From CAYWWY01 sp964462525 (GTDB lineage: Bacteria > Thermotogota > Thermotogae > MWEM01): a DNA stretch of 31,354 nucleotides. Location: positions 1 through 31,354 of the forward strand of contig CAYWWY010000018.1 of the NCBI GenBank assembly GCA_964462525.1. Direction: 5' to 3'. The position numbers and the translations under genes were made by a program. This document shows, piece by piece, positions 23,486 to 31,035 of this stretch. Every line of letters starts with the position of its first letter. Position 1 is the first letter of the stretch. Under the pieces are notes generated by a model, which was not told the DNA's origin, searched no databases, and was given only the letters and a program-made list of their open reading frames with translations.

Positions 23486-23860
23486 ATGCAGCAAACCCAC
23501 ACGCCCCAAGAGGGACTGATACTATTCCTGGGAACACGTGATCTGGAGCGTACCCATCGTTTTTACACCAAGGCCTTGGGATTGTCCATGATCATCGACC
23601 AGGGCGCATGTCGGATTTACCAAGTCCCTGGCGGGGGATTCATTGGATTTTGCGCTCATATTGTTCCGGTCTATGGCGAGAAAAGCCCCATTGTGACAAT
23701 CGTTTCCCCGGATGTGGATGGGTTCTTTGATCGACTGGTAGAATGGGGAGCAAAGATCCCCCATCCACCCCAAATCAACGAACGCTTTGGAATCTACCAC
23801 TTTTTTTTGTACGACCCCAACGGATATACCCTTGAAATTCAACGGTTTGTTAATCCCTGA
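23486..23860 (+). CDS. Glyoxalase/VOC-superfamily protein
   Basis: A 124-residue protein of the vicinal-oxygen-chelate fold with two beta-alpha-beta-beta-beta modules. The first is LILFLGTRDLERTHRFYTKA to GLSMIIDQG; the second is IVTIVSPDVDGFFDRLVEWG to HFFLYDPNGYTLEIQRF. The last motif carries the usual C-terminal glutamate ligand (E in YTLEIQ). Members include glyoxalase I, dioxygenases and antibiotic-resistance proteins, so the reaction cannot be named. It follows the RpiR gene by 18 bases with AAAGGAGG before the ATG, so it is likely co-transcribed with the amino-sugar genes. Confidence 0.85.
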   Translation: MQQTHTPQEGLILFLGTRDLERTHRFYTKALGLSMIIDQGACRIYQVPGGGFIGFCAHIVPVYGEKSPIVTIVSPDVDGFFDRLVEWGAKIPHPPQINERFGIYHFFLYDPNGYTLEIQRFVNP

Positions 23861-23874
23861 TCCAAATTCCGTGC

Positions 23875-23880
23875 TATAAT
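23875..23880 (+). promoter_or_regulatory. -10 element before the FN3-like exported protein gene
   Basis: TGCTATAAT is an extended, perfect -10; no good -35 is seen. It lies 54 bases before the ATG at 23935 and suggests separate transcription of the FN3-like gene and the PfkB kinase. Confidence 0.5.
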
Positions 23881-23934
23881 AGGGTTGGAAGAGCGATTTC
23901 GAATGCGATCCCCACGAGAAAGGGGGTGAAGCAT

Positions 23935-24303
23935 ATGAAGCGCATAGTTTTTATCGCTTTAGCGATGGTCCTATCGTCTTTGATGATGTTCCATTGCACC
24001 CAGCCACTCTTTCCCCAACCCCCAGCTGATCCTACCGAGCTTACAGCGGTTGGAGGGGTTGGTCAGGTTGTTCTGGACTGGAACCAAGCCGGGGTTGTGG
24101 ATGGATTTTGGGTCCGTTTTCAGGTCATCGGAATCGGAGGACGCAGTTGGTCTACACCGATAGAGGTTGGACCCCCACCGGCCACGGTTATTCAAGAACC
24201 AGGCATATACAACTGGGAGCTGCAGTCCCGAAAAGGAAACCTCTCCTCAAATTGGGTGCAGGGTCCGGAATTTGAAACTGTTTGGATTACCGATCCTTTC
24301 TAG
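23935..24303 (+). CDS. Small exported FN3-like protein
   Basis: A 122-residue protein. A signal peptide (MKRIVFIALAMVLSSLMMFH) is followed by a cysteine at about 21; the residue before it is histidine, so the lipobox is atypical and lipidation is uncertain. The rest resembles one fibronectin type III domain: PADPTELTAVGGVGQVVLDW, then GFWVRFQVIGIGGRSWSTPI and a C-terminal strand YNWELQSRKGNLSS. The role is unknown; FN3 modules often serve as spacers or adhesion domains on exported glycan-acting proteins. GGGGGTGA precedes the ATG. The PfkB gene follows after 14 bases. Confidence 0.65.
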   Translation: MKRIVFIALAMVLSSLMMFHCTQPLFPQPPADPTELTAVGGVGQVVLDWNQAGVVDGFWVRFQVIGIGGRSWSTPIEVGPPPATVIQEPGIYNWELQSRKGNLSSNWVQGPEFETVWITDPF

Positions 24304-24317
24304 AAGGAGTTTTATTG

Positions 24318-25241
24318 ATGCAGCCATGCCGATCAAAGATCGTCATTGTCGGGGAAATGCTTGTGGATTGGATCTCCAGCCGTTATGAGACCAATCTTTC
24401 GCGGGTAAAATCCGTTCGGAGGCATTTTGGGGGATCTCCGGCCAATATCGCTGTCAATCTGAACCAGCTGGGGATAGAACCGGTTTTGGTTACGCGGGTG
24501 GGCGCCGATCCGTTTGGCGTTTTTTTAGAAAACCATCTGCGAGAAGCGGGCGTTTCGGTCCGTCATGTTCAAAGAGATCCGATCCATCCCACATCCATGG
24601 TCTTCGTCTGCAAGTCTCGCGGCTCTCCTTCTTTTTTTCCCATCCGCGGCGCGGACCAATATCTGGAACAACCCGAATCGATGGAGGAATTGTTCGATTC
24701 CGTCGCATATATGCACGTGAGCGCTTGGCCAATCTCTCATCCGCATGCCCGAAAGACTGTCGAGGCGATGATCGATATGGCTCACCAAAAAGGGGTTTTG
24801 GTCGGGTTTGACCCGAATTATCGCAAGGTGTTGTGGGAGCAGGATCACGACGGGATTGAATACATCCGAAATCTCCTATCCAAGGTGCATCTGTGCAAAC
24901 CTTCGGAAGATGATTCATTTCACCTCTTCGGCGTCCAAGAGCCTTATTCAGCGATTCGAATCTTCCATGAGTTGGGGCCCCGTCAGGTAATCTTCTCCAT
25001 GGGAGCGAAAGGCGCGCTCGTATCGGAGGGCGGGGTGATCAAGGAGTTGCCGACTCAAGCCCGCGTGGTTGTCGATACAACAGGAGCGGGTGATGGGTTT
25101 TGGTCGGGTTTGTATGCGGGTCTTTCTACGGGAAAGAACGTATGGGAGAGCGCTCGCTTGGGCAATGCCATCGCTGCGTTTCGAGTGGAACGGGTTGGAA
25201 CGGATGATCTTTTGCCAGCCATGAACGGTTGGATTGACTGA
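24318..25241 (+). CDS. PfkB-family carbohydrate kinase
   Basis: A 307-residue ribokinase-like kinase. The opening IVIVGEMLVDWISSRYE and RHFGGSPANIAVNLNQLG resemble fructokinases and 2-keto-3-deoxygluconate kinases; FDPNYRKVLWEQDHDGIEY and the PfkB signature 2, VVDTTGAGDGFWSGLYAG, follow, with the catalytic base D259. It phosphorylates a sugar with ATP in the cytoplasm; the substrate is undetermined. The ATG at 24318 has AGAAGGAGT upstream; an in-frame ATG at 24282 lies within the preceding gene and is less likely. The stop codon is part of a hairpin shared with the convergent gene. Confidence 0.9.
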   Translation: MQPCRSKIVIVGEMLVDWISSRYETNLSRVKSVRRHFGGSPANIAVNLNQLGIEPVLVTRVGADPFGVFLENHLREAGVSVRHVQRDPIHPTSMVFVCKSRGSPSFFPIRGADQYLEQPESMEELFDSVAYMHVSAWPISHPHARKTVEAMIDMAHQKGVLVGFDPNYRKVLWEQDHDGIEYIRNLLSKVHLCKPSEDDSFHLFGVQEPYSAIRIFHELGPRQVIFSMGAKGALVSEGGVIKELPTQARVVVDTTGAGDGFWSGLYAGLSTGKNVWESARLGNAIAAFRVERVGTDDLLPAMNGWID

Positions 25242-25269
25242 AGGTCGGTATTTGTTTGACCGCCTTCAG
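25238..25269. terminator. Bidirectional hairpin between convergent genes
   Basis: CTGAAGG-t-CGGT pairs with ACCGCCTTCAG: 11 base pairs, one bulged T and a 9-base loop. The stop codon of the PfkB gene and that of the ATL gene lie in opposite arms. There is no U-tract on either strand, so intrinsic termination is uncertain. Confidence 0.5.
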
Positions 25270-25571
25270 GGACCGTTCCAACCGAACCGCCGCAGATCGA
25301 TCCGTTCGTGGTCGTCAAATTCGATTCCCTCTGCTTCCAATATGCCCTGTTGGATCATCCGGGCTTCCGGGTCGGCCATGCTCATTTCCCCTTTGCGGTT
25401 GACGATCCGATACCAAGGAACATTGGTGCCTTCTTTCAAGGCAGACAAGGCATATCCCACGTTTCTCGCGCCACATCGGCCCGAAAGGCGCGCAATGGTC
25501 CCATAAGTCGCAACCCTTCCGCGAGGAATCATCCGAACCAGCTGGTATATAGAATCATACAAAGAGTTCAT
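25266..25571 (-). CDS. Alkyltransferase-like (ATL) DNA-lesion-binding protein
   Basis: A 101-residue protein matching the DNA-binding domain of O6-methylguanine methyltransferases: RMIPRGRVATYGTIARLSG, then RNVGYALSALKEGTNVPWYR and IVNRKGEM. The reactive cysteine of the PCHR motif is replaced by tryptophan (W53 in VPWYRIV), which defines the ATL class. Such proteins bind alkylated guanines without repairing them and flag them for nucleotide excision repair. It starts 7 bases after the FlgL stop, so it is likely co-transcribed with flagellar genes, an unusual partner. The ribosome site is weak. The longer frame to 25598 would overlap flgL and is not preferred. Confidence 0.87.
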   Translation of the reverse strand: MNSLYDSIYQLVRMIPRGRVATYGTIARLSGRCGARNVGYALSALKEGTNVPWYRIVNRKGEMSMADPEARMIQQGILEAEGIEFDDHERIDLRRFGWNGP

Positions 25572-25578
25572 GGGTCGG

Positions 25579-26472
25579 CTACCGCATGAAGTCCACAAGA
25601 GTGGGGAGCATGATGGAAGCGCCTGTTTTCAAGGCTGCTTGGAGGGCTGTGTCGGCCATCGTCAATTTGGTATAGACCTCCAGAAAGTCCGCGTCTTGCT
25701 CTTTGGAGAGATATTCGGTCATAAACTGCTCGAACTCGCTGTAGCGGTTTTTGGCCATTTCCAGAAAATTCTGAGACGCCCCGTTGTGGGAGATCATCTG
25801 TTGGATCTGGAGTTCAAATCGATCCATCTTTTCCAGAGCGATGTCGTTGAGATAGAAATCGGGATTGTCTGCTTTCAAGTTTGCGCTTTGGTTTTCCAGT
25901 AGATTGAAGATGCTTTCGTTTCCGCTTACGGTAAAGACTTCATAGACCGTTATGTTATAGGCAAAGGGATACCCACCCAAATCGGTAGTCAATTTGCGGT
26001 CCGCCGCGGGATCCATCCGGATCACGCCGTCCATGGTGACAGGCGCTTGATCAGCCCGAGCGCCGCCAAAAATGTGATTGCCCGCGACTTGGGTATTGGC
26101 CAATTGAATCATATGATCCCGAATGCGGTCAATCTCCATGGCGATCGTTTTGCGATCATCCGGTGTAAGGGTATCGTTCGCTCCTTGAACCATCAGCTCA
26201 CGCACCCGGTAGGTCAACGCGCTCATCTCGAGGACGGTGGAATCATAGGCCTTTAGGGTACTCTCCACTGTGTTTATGTTTCTCTGATACTGCTGAAGCT
26301 CTCTTAACCGACTATTGATATTGGAAGCCCGAGTGGCCACGATTGCATCATCCGAAGGGTATCGGATTTTCAAACCCGAAGAACCTTGTTCATGGAGTTT
26401 GGCCGCCCGCTCAAAATTGCCCATAATGTCCCGTAAGACATTGGAATGAATCATATTATGGGTGATCCTCAT
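25579..26472 (-). CDS. flgL: Flagellar hook-filament junction protein FlgL
   Basis: A 297-residue flagellin-like protein that joins hook to filament together with FlgK. The N-terminal coiled coil begins RITHNMIHSNVLRDIMGNFE, followed by GLKIRYPSDDAIVATRASNI and NTVESTLKAYDSTVLEMSAL; NTQVAGNHIFGGARADQAPV marks the FlgL/flagellin border region. The C-terminal helix (DADFLEVYTKLTMADTALQA) packs against the N-terminal one. Length is normal for FlgL. GGGAGGTGA stands 6 bases before the ATG. Immediately upstream is flgN; flgK, which normally sits between the two, is absent from this locus. Confidence 0.93.
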   Translation of the reverse strand: MRITHNMIHSNVLRDIMGNFERAAKLHEQGSSGLKIRYPSDDAIVATRASNINSRLRELQQYQRNINTVESTLKAYDSTVLEMSALTYRVRELMVQGANDTLTPDDRKTIAMEIDRIRDHMIQLANTQVAGNHIFGGARADQAPVTMDGVIRMDPAADRKLTTDLGGYPFAYNITVYEVFTVSGNESIFNLLENQSANLKADNPDFYLNDIALEKMDRFELQIQQMISHNGASQNFLEMAKNRYSEFEQFMTEYLSKEQDADFLEVYTKLTMADTALQAALKTGASIMLPTLVDFMR

Positions 26473-26501
26473 CTGTCTTCACCTCCCATAGAGATCCGCC
26501 T

Positions 26502-26996
26502 TTATCCTTTTCCTTTGAAGCTCGTCGAATCGGGTTTCGCTTTATCGGGCTGCAGAGGGTTGTATGTGGGTTTGGTTGTTTGCGGGATGGCGATTTCCCT
26601 CAAAAAATCCATCTGTTGCAGGTGGAAGCCGATCATCTCTCGGATATTGAGATGGAGCATCGTCACTTCTCGAAGTCGTTCTGCCAGACGGGCCACATGG
26701 ACCATCAAATCAATTCCGTCCTTTTCCTGAAGCTGGGCCGCGATTTCGGATACAGAAGCGTTGGCCGGTAACCCCATCTCGGTACACAAACTGCGACTGA
26801 CTTCGTCCCGCTTCGATTCGGCCTGAGTGATCTGGACGGAGACTTCCTCTTCTTCCAAAACGATTGCTTCCAGCTCTTCGTAGTCTCCATCCAGAAGGGC
26901 CTTCTTCTTCTCCTCCAGAAGGGAAAGGTACTGGCCAAAAACTTCAGCCAGAGACTGAAGGCGCTCCATTAACGGGGTCAGTTGTTCGGGAGCCAA
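26502..26996 (-). CDS. flgN: FlgN-like flagellar export chaperone
   Basis: A 164-residue, highly helical acidic protein of the FlgN family, the cytoplasmic chaperone for the hook-filament junction proteins FlgK and FlgL. Typical features are the N-terminal heptads (LMERLQSLAEVFGQYLSLLE, then EEKKKALLDGDYEELEAIVL) and LHLNIREMIGFHLQQMDFLR; the C-terminal tail is proline- and lysine-rich. I accept the TTG at 26996, since GGTGAG lies about 6 bases upstream at the end of flgM and the two genes are 2 bases apart; an ATG at 26969 is the alternative. The assignment rests on helix pattern and context, as FlgN is poorly conserved. Confidence 0.82.
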   Translation of the reverse strand: MAPEQLTPLMERLQSLAEVFGQYLSLLEEKKKALLDGDYEELEAIVLEEEEVSVQITQAESKRDEVSRSLCTEMGLPANASVSEIAAQLQEKDGIDLMVHVARLAERLREVTMLHLNIREMIGFHLQQMDFLREIAIPQTTKPTYNPLQPDKAKPDSTSFKGKG

Positions 26997-26998
26997 GA

Positions 26999-27289
26999 TT
27001 ACTCACCCAACAATCTTCGCGCGATTGTCGATATATCGGGAGAATATGTCCCGTTTTGGATGGCTTCCCGAAATCGATCCACCAGATCCTGACGGACCTC
27101 GGGGATTTCGCCAGCCTTTTGAAGCAGTTCTCGGAGCATGTTTCCTTGGCCCAATTGGAGTTCTTCGGATTCGAACAGTCCTTTTCCTGCCTCTTGGGCC
27201 CCGGAAGGATTCGATGACCGTTCGCGTTTCTGTGTCTCGTAAACCTTGTGATATCCTCCCACTCCTTGGATCTTTCCTGGATCCACCAT
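26999..27289 (-). CDS. flgM: Anti-sigma-28 factor FlgM
   Basis: A 96-residue protein of the FlgM family, which binds sigma-28 (FliA/SigD) until the hook is complete. The N-terminus has the short conserved start KIQGVGGYHKVYETQKRER; the C-terminal sigma-binding helices read LRELLQKAGEIPEVRQDLVD, then RFREAIQNGTYSPDISTIAR and RLLGE, where NGTY is a frequent FlgM motif. The ATG at 27287-27289 follows AGGTGA by 6 bases; a GTG three codons upstream is in frame. It is first in flgM-flgN-flgL-ATL and stands behind a sigma-28 promoter, giving the usual autoregulatory loop. Confidence 0.9.
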   Translation of the reverse strand: MVDPGKIQGVGGYHKVYETQKRERSSNPSGAQEAGKGLFESEELQLGQGNMLRELLQKAGEIPEVRQDLVDRFREAIQNGTYSPDISTIARRLLGE

Positions 27290-27330
27290 TTTTTTCACCT
27301 GCCTTGACGAAGTTCACACACTGCCTTTCT

Positions 27331-27357
27331 TTATCGGATCAAAAACCGAAACCTTTA
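27331..27357 (-). promoter_or_regulatory. Sigma-28 (FliA/SigD) promoter of the flgM operon
   Basis: The minus strand reads TAAA, 15 bases, then TCCGATAA. This differs from the consensus TAAA-N15-GCCGATAA by one base. It lies 42 bases upstream of the flgM start, in the 72-base spacer after recG. Confidence 0.75.
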
Positions 27358-27361
27358 CCCC

Positions 27362-29731
27362 TTATCCGACCTCCACCCATTTCATCCGATCTCCATATTG
27401 GGCTCGAAGCTTTTTGAGAATCTCTGGAAGTCTTTCTAAATCCGGATCGTTATCGAGAAGGGATATTGCGTCCTTCATCGATTGGCCCAAAATGGCCCCA
27501 TCATCAATCAGATTCCCCAACCGGAAATCGGGGAGCCCGTGCTGCCGAAGACCCAAAAATTCACCGGGCCCGCGGGTTTTCAGATCATATTCGGAAAGCG
27601 CAAATCCATCTCGGGTATCAGCGAAAAACTTCAACCGCTTATAGGTCTCTTCTGAACTGTCGTTGGCTATCAGAAAACAGTAGCTTTTCCGATCGCTCCT
27701 TCCCACGCGTCCTCTCAGCTGATGCAGCTGGGAAAGTCCAAATCGTTCCGGGTGCTCGATCACCATCACCGTCGCTTCCGGAATATCGATCCCCACCTCG
27801 ATTACCGTGGTGGAAACCAGAATAGGAAATCGGGCATTCGCAAAGGCAAGCATGACCTCATCCTTTTCTTCCTGGGTCATCCGGCCGTGCAGCAATCCCA
27901 GTTCGTATCCCTGAAACGCTTTGGTTTTAAGGGTTTTGTACATTGTGGTTGCCGCTTTTAGTTCCAGCTGCTCCGATTCTTCGATGATGGGATAGACGAA
28001 AAATGCTTGATGCCCTTTATCCGCCTCTTCTCTCACAAAACGCCACACTTCCGGCGCTCTTCGATGATTGACCATGACGGTCTTAACCGGTTTGCGCTCT
28101 TTGGGGAGTTCGTCGATGGTTACAACCTCCAAATCCCCATAAATGCTCAATGCGAGGGTTCGAGGTATGGGGGTGGCCGTCATAACCAACGTATCGGCAT
28201 CGTGTCCTTTGCTCTTCAACGCCTCCCGCTGGCGAACCCCAAACCGGTGTTGCTCATCCACCACGACAAGACCCAAAGACGAAAACGAAACATCCTCTTG
28301 AATGAGCGCGTGGGTTCCCATAACAACTGCGATGGTTCCATTTTGCGTCCCTTCTTTCACCTGCTTTTTTTCACGAGCGCTCATTTTGCTGATCAGAAGC
28401 CCACATTCAATCCCCAAGGGGTCGAACGCGCGCCGAATCCGTTCATATTGCTGTTGGGCCAAGATGGATGTAGGAACCATCATGACCGCTTGAAACCCGG
28501 CTTCTACGGCATTCACCATGGCGATTTCCGCCACGGCTGTCTTACCCGAACCAACATCTCCCTGAAGCAAGAGGTTCATAACTGTTTCCGACCGAAGTCT
28601 TCCCTCGATTCGATCTACCGCGTCTTTTTGCGCTTGCGTCAACTGAAAGCCCAAACTCTGAATCAATCGCTCTTTTAGGGAGCCGGTAAATTGCTTAGCC
28701 ACCCCTTTCAGCGATCGTTCCCGTTGTTTGCGCAACCATTGCATACACAATTGGAAGAAAAAGAATTCATCATATATCAACCGTTCTTTCCCTTTGTTGA
28801 GGTGCGCAAAACTGCTGGGCGAGTGGATCGCTTCCAGTGCTTGTTGAAGGGGCATGAACTCTCGCTGCTCGATTAGTGATTTGGGAAGGGGATCTTTCAC
28901 GCAGGAAAGGTATTTCATTACCTCACGCATCATTAACCGCATCTGTTTTTGGTACAATCCTGCTGTTAAGCGATACACGGGGTAAATCTTTCGTTGCGCG
29001 TCCTCCTTATCTTCCAGCTTTTCATAGTCCGGAGCGGCCATTTCCCAACTGCCCCGTTCCCACTTGGGAACGCCTGTCACACAAAGGGTATCATCGGTTT
29101 GAATCCATTGTCTGAGAAATCCTTGATTAAACCATGTCAGTATGATCTGAGAGAACCCGTCGCTGCCCACCGCTTCGAAAATCTCCCGACCCCGGCTGAT
29201 TTTTCGGACCTGTGTGGATACAATCTGAACGATCACCGTTGCGCGCTCCATAGGCCTGAGTTGACGAATGGAAAGGAGTTTCCGGCGATCATCGTATGTC
29301 CGTGGGTAGGTTTCGATCAGATCAGTTACAGTATGGATGTCCAAGCCCTGAAGCAGTTTTTCCCTACGCGGGCCTATCCCTTTGAGGTATTGCAACGGTT
29401 GGTTCAATTTATCACAATCCACCATCACCGGCGTTTCTTGGCTCGATTCTGGGGGAAAGAGATACCACTGGGTCAGTTTTTGAAGCATCTTTTGGCCATT
29501 CTCGATCCGCTTGTGCTGCCGGTCGGTATCGAGATCCTCAAAGCGGGCATAATGCTGAAGGAACTGATCCAATCGCTTGGCACACTCCGGATAGCCTTGG
29601 ATTTCGTCCGGATCCAGCATATCTACAAGGCTCTGAAGATTGGGTCCGAGCCGAGCTGCTTCCAAATGCCCTGAAGACCATTGATCCAGCTGATCTCGAG
29701 CAGAGGCAATCCATTCTTCCAATAGAATCAT
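27362..29731 (-). CDS. recG: ATP-dependent DNA helicase RecG
   Basis: A 789-residue superfamily 2 helicase that remodels stalled forks and Holliday junctions. The first 110 or so residues are an extra helical extension, as in the Thermotoga enzyme. Then LQYLKGIGPRREKLLQGLDI (HhH-like), a wedge/OB domain with VIVQIVSTQVRKISRGREIF, Walker A LLQGDVGSGKTAVAEI (about 391-398), MVPTSILAQQQYERI, the DEQH box VVVDEQHRFGVRQREALKS, TATPIPRTLALSIYGDLEVV, and QLRGRVGRSDRKSYCFL follow; the C-terminus has DLKTRGPGEFLGLRQHGLPD. The ATG at 29731 overlaps the repressor's stop (ATGA). An in-frame extension 18 codons upstream is not needed. All helicase motifs are intact. Confidence 0.96.
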   Translation of the reverse strand: MILLEEWIASARDQLDQWSSGHLEAARLGPNLQSLVDMLDPDEIQGYPECAKRLDQFLQHYARFEDLDTDRQHKRIENGQKMLQKLTQWYLFPPESSQETPVMVDCDKLNQPLQYLKGIGPRREKLLQGLDIHTVTDLIETYPRTYDDRRKLLSIRQLRPMERATVIVQIVSTQVRKISRGREIFEAVGSDGFSQIILTWFNQGFLRQWIQTDDTLCVTGVPKWERGSWEMAAPDYEKLEDKEDAQRKIYPVYRLTAGLYQKQMRLMMREVMKYLSCVKDPLPKSLIEQREFMPLQQALEAIHSPSSFAHLNKGKERLIYDEFFFFQLCMQWLRKQRERSLKGVAKQFTGSLKERLIQSLGFQLTQAQKDAVDRIEGRLRSETVMNLLLQGDVGSGKTAVAEIAMVNAVEAGFQAVMMVPTSILAQQQYERIRRAFDPLGIECGLLISKMSAREKKQVKEGTQNGTIAVVMGTHALIQEDVSFSSLGLVVVDEQHRFGVRQREALKSKGHDADTLVMTATPIPRTLALSIYGDLEVVTIDELPKERKPVKTVMVNHRRAPEVWRFVREEADKGHQAFFVYPIIEESEQLELKAATTMYKTLKTKAFQGYELGLLHGRMTQEEKDEVMLAFANARFPILVSTTVIEVGIDIPEATVMVIEHPERFGLSQLHQLRGRVGRSDRKSYCFLIANDSSEETYKRLKFFADTRDGFALSEYDLKTRGPGEFLGLRQHGLPDFRLGNLIDDGAILGQSMKDAISLLDNDPDLERLPEILKKLRAQYGDRMKWVEVG

Positions 29732-30342
29732 GGATGATCCCGAAACTCCTGGAAGATCATCGTTACCTTTCCCAGAATCCCACATTCACGCGCGAATCGG
29801 TCTTGTTCGATGAATTGAGGCGGATACTGCGCATTTTCGCTTCGAAGCAACACACCAGACCGTTCGAAGTACACTCGTTTGACCACGGCTTCATCCAGGT
29901 GAATAAAGACAGCAGCGACCGTTCCCGACGGAACGGTTCGACAGGCTTGGATCACCACAAAGGAATTCCTTTGGATCAACGGTTCCATGCTGTCTCCTTT
30001 GACCTTTAGAATATAATTCCCCGGTATATGAGCGGGAATCGCAAAATACCCTTCAAGGGATTCTTCCGCAAAGACCGGTTGGCCTGCCGCGATCGATCCC
30101 ACCCAAGGAAGCCGTTTCATAGAACCTGTGACCGGATCCATGCCCAGCAACTCATCGACGGTCACTTGGAAATGATGAGCCAGTTGCCTCAGGGTGTGGG
30201 CGGTTGGGAGGGAATGGCCATTCTCCAGCTTGGAAACCATCTGAACCGTAACATCCAATACCTTGGCGATTTCCGCCTGGGTTTTCCCGTATCGGAGCCT
30301 CAGATTCCTCAAGACGGAACCGAAGTCGTGGGTTTCTTCCAT
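29728..30342 (-). CDS. LexA/CI-like repressor with XRE helix-turn-helix and S24 peptidase domain
   Basis: A 204-residue regulator. Residues 8-65 form an XRE/Cro-CI helix-turn-helix (LRNLRLRYGKTQAEIAKVLD, VTVQMVSKLENGHSLPTAHT). The C-terminal S24 domain has a cleavable Ala-Gly (A86-G87 in VGSIAAGQPVF), the nucleophile in LKVKGDSMEPLIQRNSFVV (S118) and the general-base lysine in LDEAVVKRVYFE (K155). All parts for RecA-stimulated self-cleavage are present. Unlike classical LexA (winged HTH), the XRE domain is phage-repressor-like. It is translationally coupled to recG (ATGA) and divergent from the DUF1659 cassette, whose promoter overlaps an inverted repeat. GGTGAG precedes the ATG. DNA-damage control is inferred. 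Confidence 0.88.
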   Translation of the reverse strand: MEETHDFGSVLRNLRLRYGKTQAEIAKVLDVTVQMVSKLENGHSLPTAHTLRQLAHHFQVTVDELLGMDPVTGSMKRLPWVGSIAAGQPVFAEESLEGYFAIPAHIPGNYILKVKGDSMEPLIQRNSFVVIQACRTVPSGTVAAVFIHLDEAVVKRVYFERSGVLLRSENAQYPPQFIEQDRFARECGILGKVTMIFQEFRDHP

Positions 30343-30439
30343 CACAGTCTCACCCTTTCACTCTATCCATGATTCATTGGCCAGACGCGAACATTATTCC
30401 ATGAATTGTCCCCGCCCATGGGAATTTGTTACAGAAAAG

Positions 30440-30449
30440 AAGTATACTT
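30440..30449. repeat. 10-bp palindrome AAGTATACTT
   Basis: A perfect palindrome just upstream of the -35 of the small-protein cassette. It does not match the arms of the 23-bp repeat at 30466. It could be a second regulatory site or chance. Confidence 0.3.
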
Positions 30450-30453
30450 ACGG

Positions 30454-30483
30454 TTGACTATATGCGTAGTATTATGATATAAT
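30454..30483 (+). promoter_or_regulatory. Sigma-A promoter of the DUF1659 cassette
   Basis: -35 TTGACT (30454-30459) and a perfect -10 TATAAT (30478-30483) with an 18-base spacer: a strong promoter. It leaves a leader of about 58 bases to the ATG at 30548. Confidence 0.8.
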
Positions 30484-30488
30484 TCTAC
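30466..30488. promoter_or_regulatory. 23-bp inverted repeat, candidate operator of the S24 repressor
   Basis: GTAG-t-ATTAT-gat-ATAAT-t-CTAC pairs at 9 of 10 positions in each arm around a 3-base centre. It covers the -10 of the cassette promoter, so a bound dimer would block RNA polymerase. The divergent repressor gene is the natural candidate. Confidence 0.5.
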
Positions 30489-30547
30489 CATAGGTTGAAT
30501 CGGGCCCGGTTCTTCCAACACACTACACTGATTAAGGAGGTACTACA

Positions 30548-30784
30548 ATGCCACTAGGCGACACTGCAACAATCGACACAACTGCGAAAACACTGACGAT
30601 GGTGCTGGACACCGGATCGATTGTCAACAACCGACCGGTCTATGCGCGGGTGCGGTTTCCGGTGAAACCGTCCGCTACGCTCCAGGAACTGTATGATGCC
30701 GCATACACACTGGAGAAGTACACCCAATACGATCTGATCGCTATTGAAGCGCGCACCAATGACCTGATTGGTCCCACAGAATAA
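30548..30784 (+). CDS. DUF1659 domain protein
   Basis: A 78-residue acidic protein recognised as DUF1659 by size, position and pattern: TLTMVLDTGSIVNNRPVYAR, then VRFPVKPSATLQELYDAAYT. Function unknown. In Bacillota such genes typically sit next to a DUF2922 gene, as here. A strong ribosome site (AAGGAGG) lies 6 bases upstream. No signal peptide or membrane segment is present, so a cytoplasmic location is expected. It is first in a three-gene cassette behind a strong, probably repressed promoter. Confidence 0.75.
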   Translation: MPLGDTATIDTTAKTLTMVLDTGSIVNNRPVYARVRFPVKPSATLQELYDAAYTLEKYTQYDLIAIEARTNDLIGPTE

Positions 30785-30803
30785 GTGAAAGGAGGAGAAA
30801 ACA

Positions 30804-31019
30804 ATGGAAACTTTGCAATTGGTCTTCCGTTATTCCGATGGAAAAGGACGGAGAACGATCACGCTCCCTGCGCCTGTCGCTGATATCGACGACCAGCTTG
30901 ATGATCTGGAGCAGGATATGCAGGCTTTCTTCGAACCCATCTTGGTTGATCCGGCAACCTTTGACGAGGCGCACCATATCGAACGAACCTCGACCGAACT
31001 GATCAATCTGATCAACTAA
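30804..31019 (+). CDS. DUF2922 domain protein
   Basis: A 71-residue protein matching DUF2922: it opens METLQLVFRYSDGKGRRTIT with the strand-turn-strand typical of the family, then LPAPVADIDDQLDDLEQDMQ and a short C-terminal helix. Function unknown. AAAGGAGG stands 7 bases before the ATG, 19 bases after the DUF1659 stop. The pairing of the two families strengthens both calls. Confidence 0.75.
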   Translation: METLQLVFRYSDGKGRRTITLPAPVADIDDQLDDLEQDMQAFFEPILVDPATFDEAHHIERTSTELINLIN

Positions 31020-31035
31020 CCAAAGGAGGTTGGAC

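Noticed and set aside
30396..30424. Imperfect inverted repeat ATTCCATG/CATGGGAAT upstream of the cassette promoter
   Set aside because: It needs a one-base bulge and a 12-base loop, lies outside both promoters' core elements, and resembles chance pairing.
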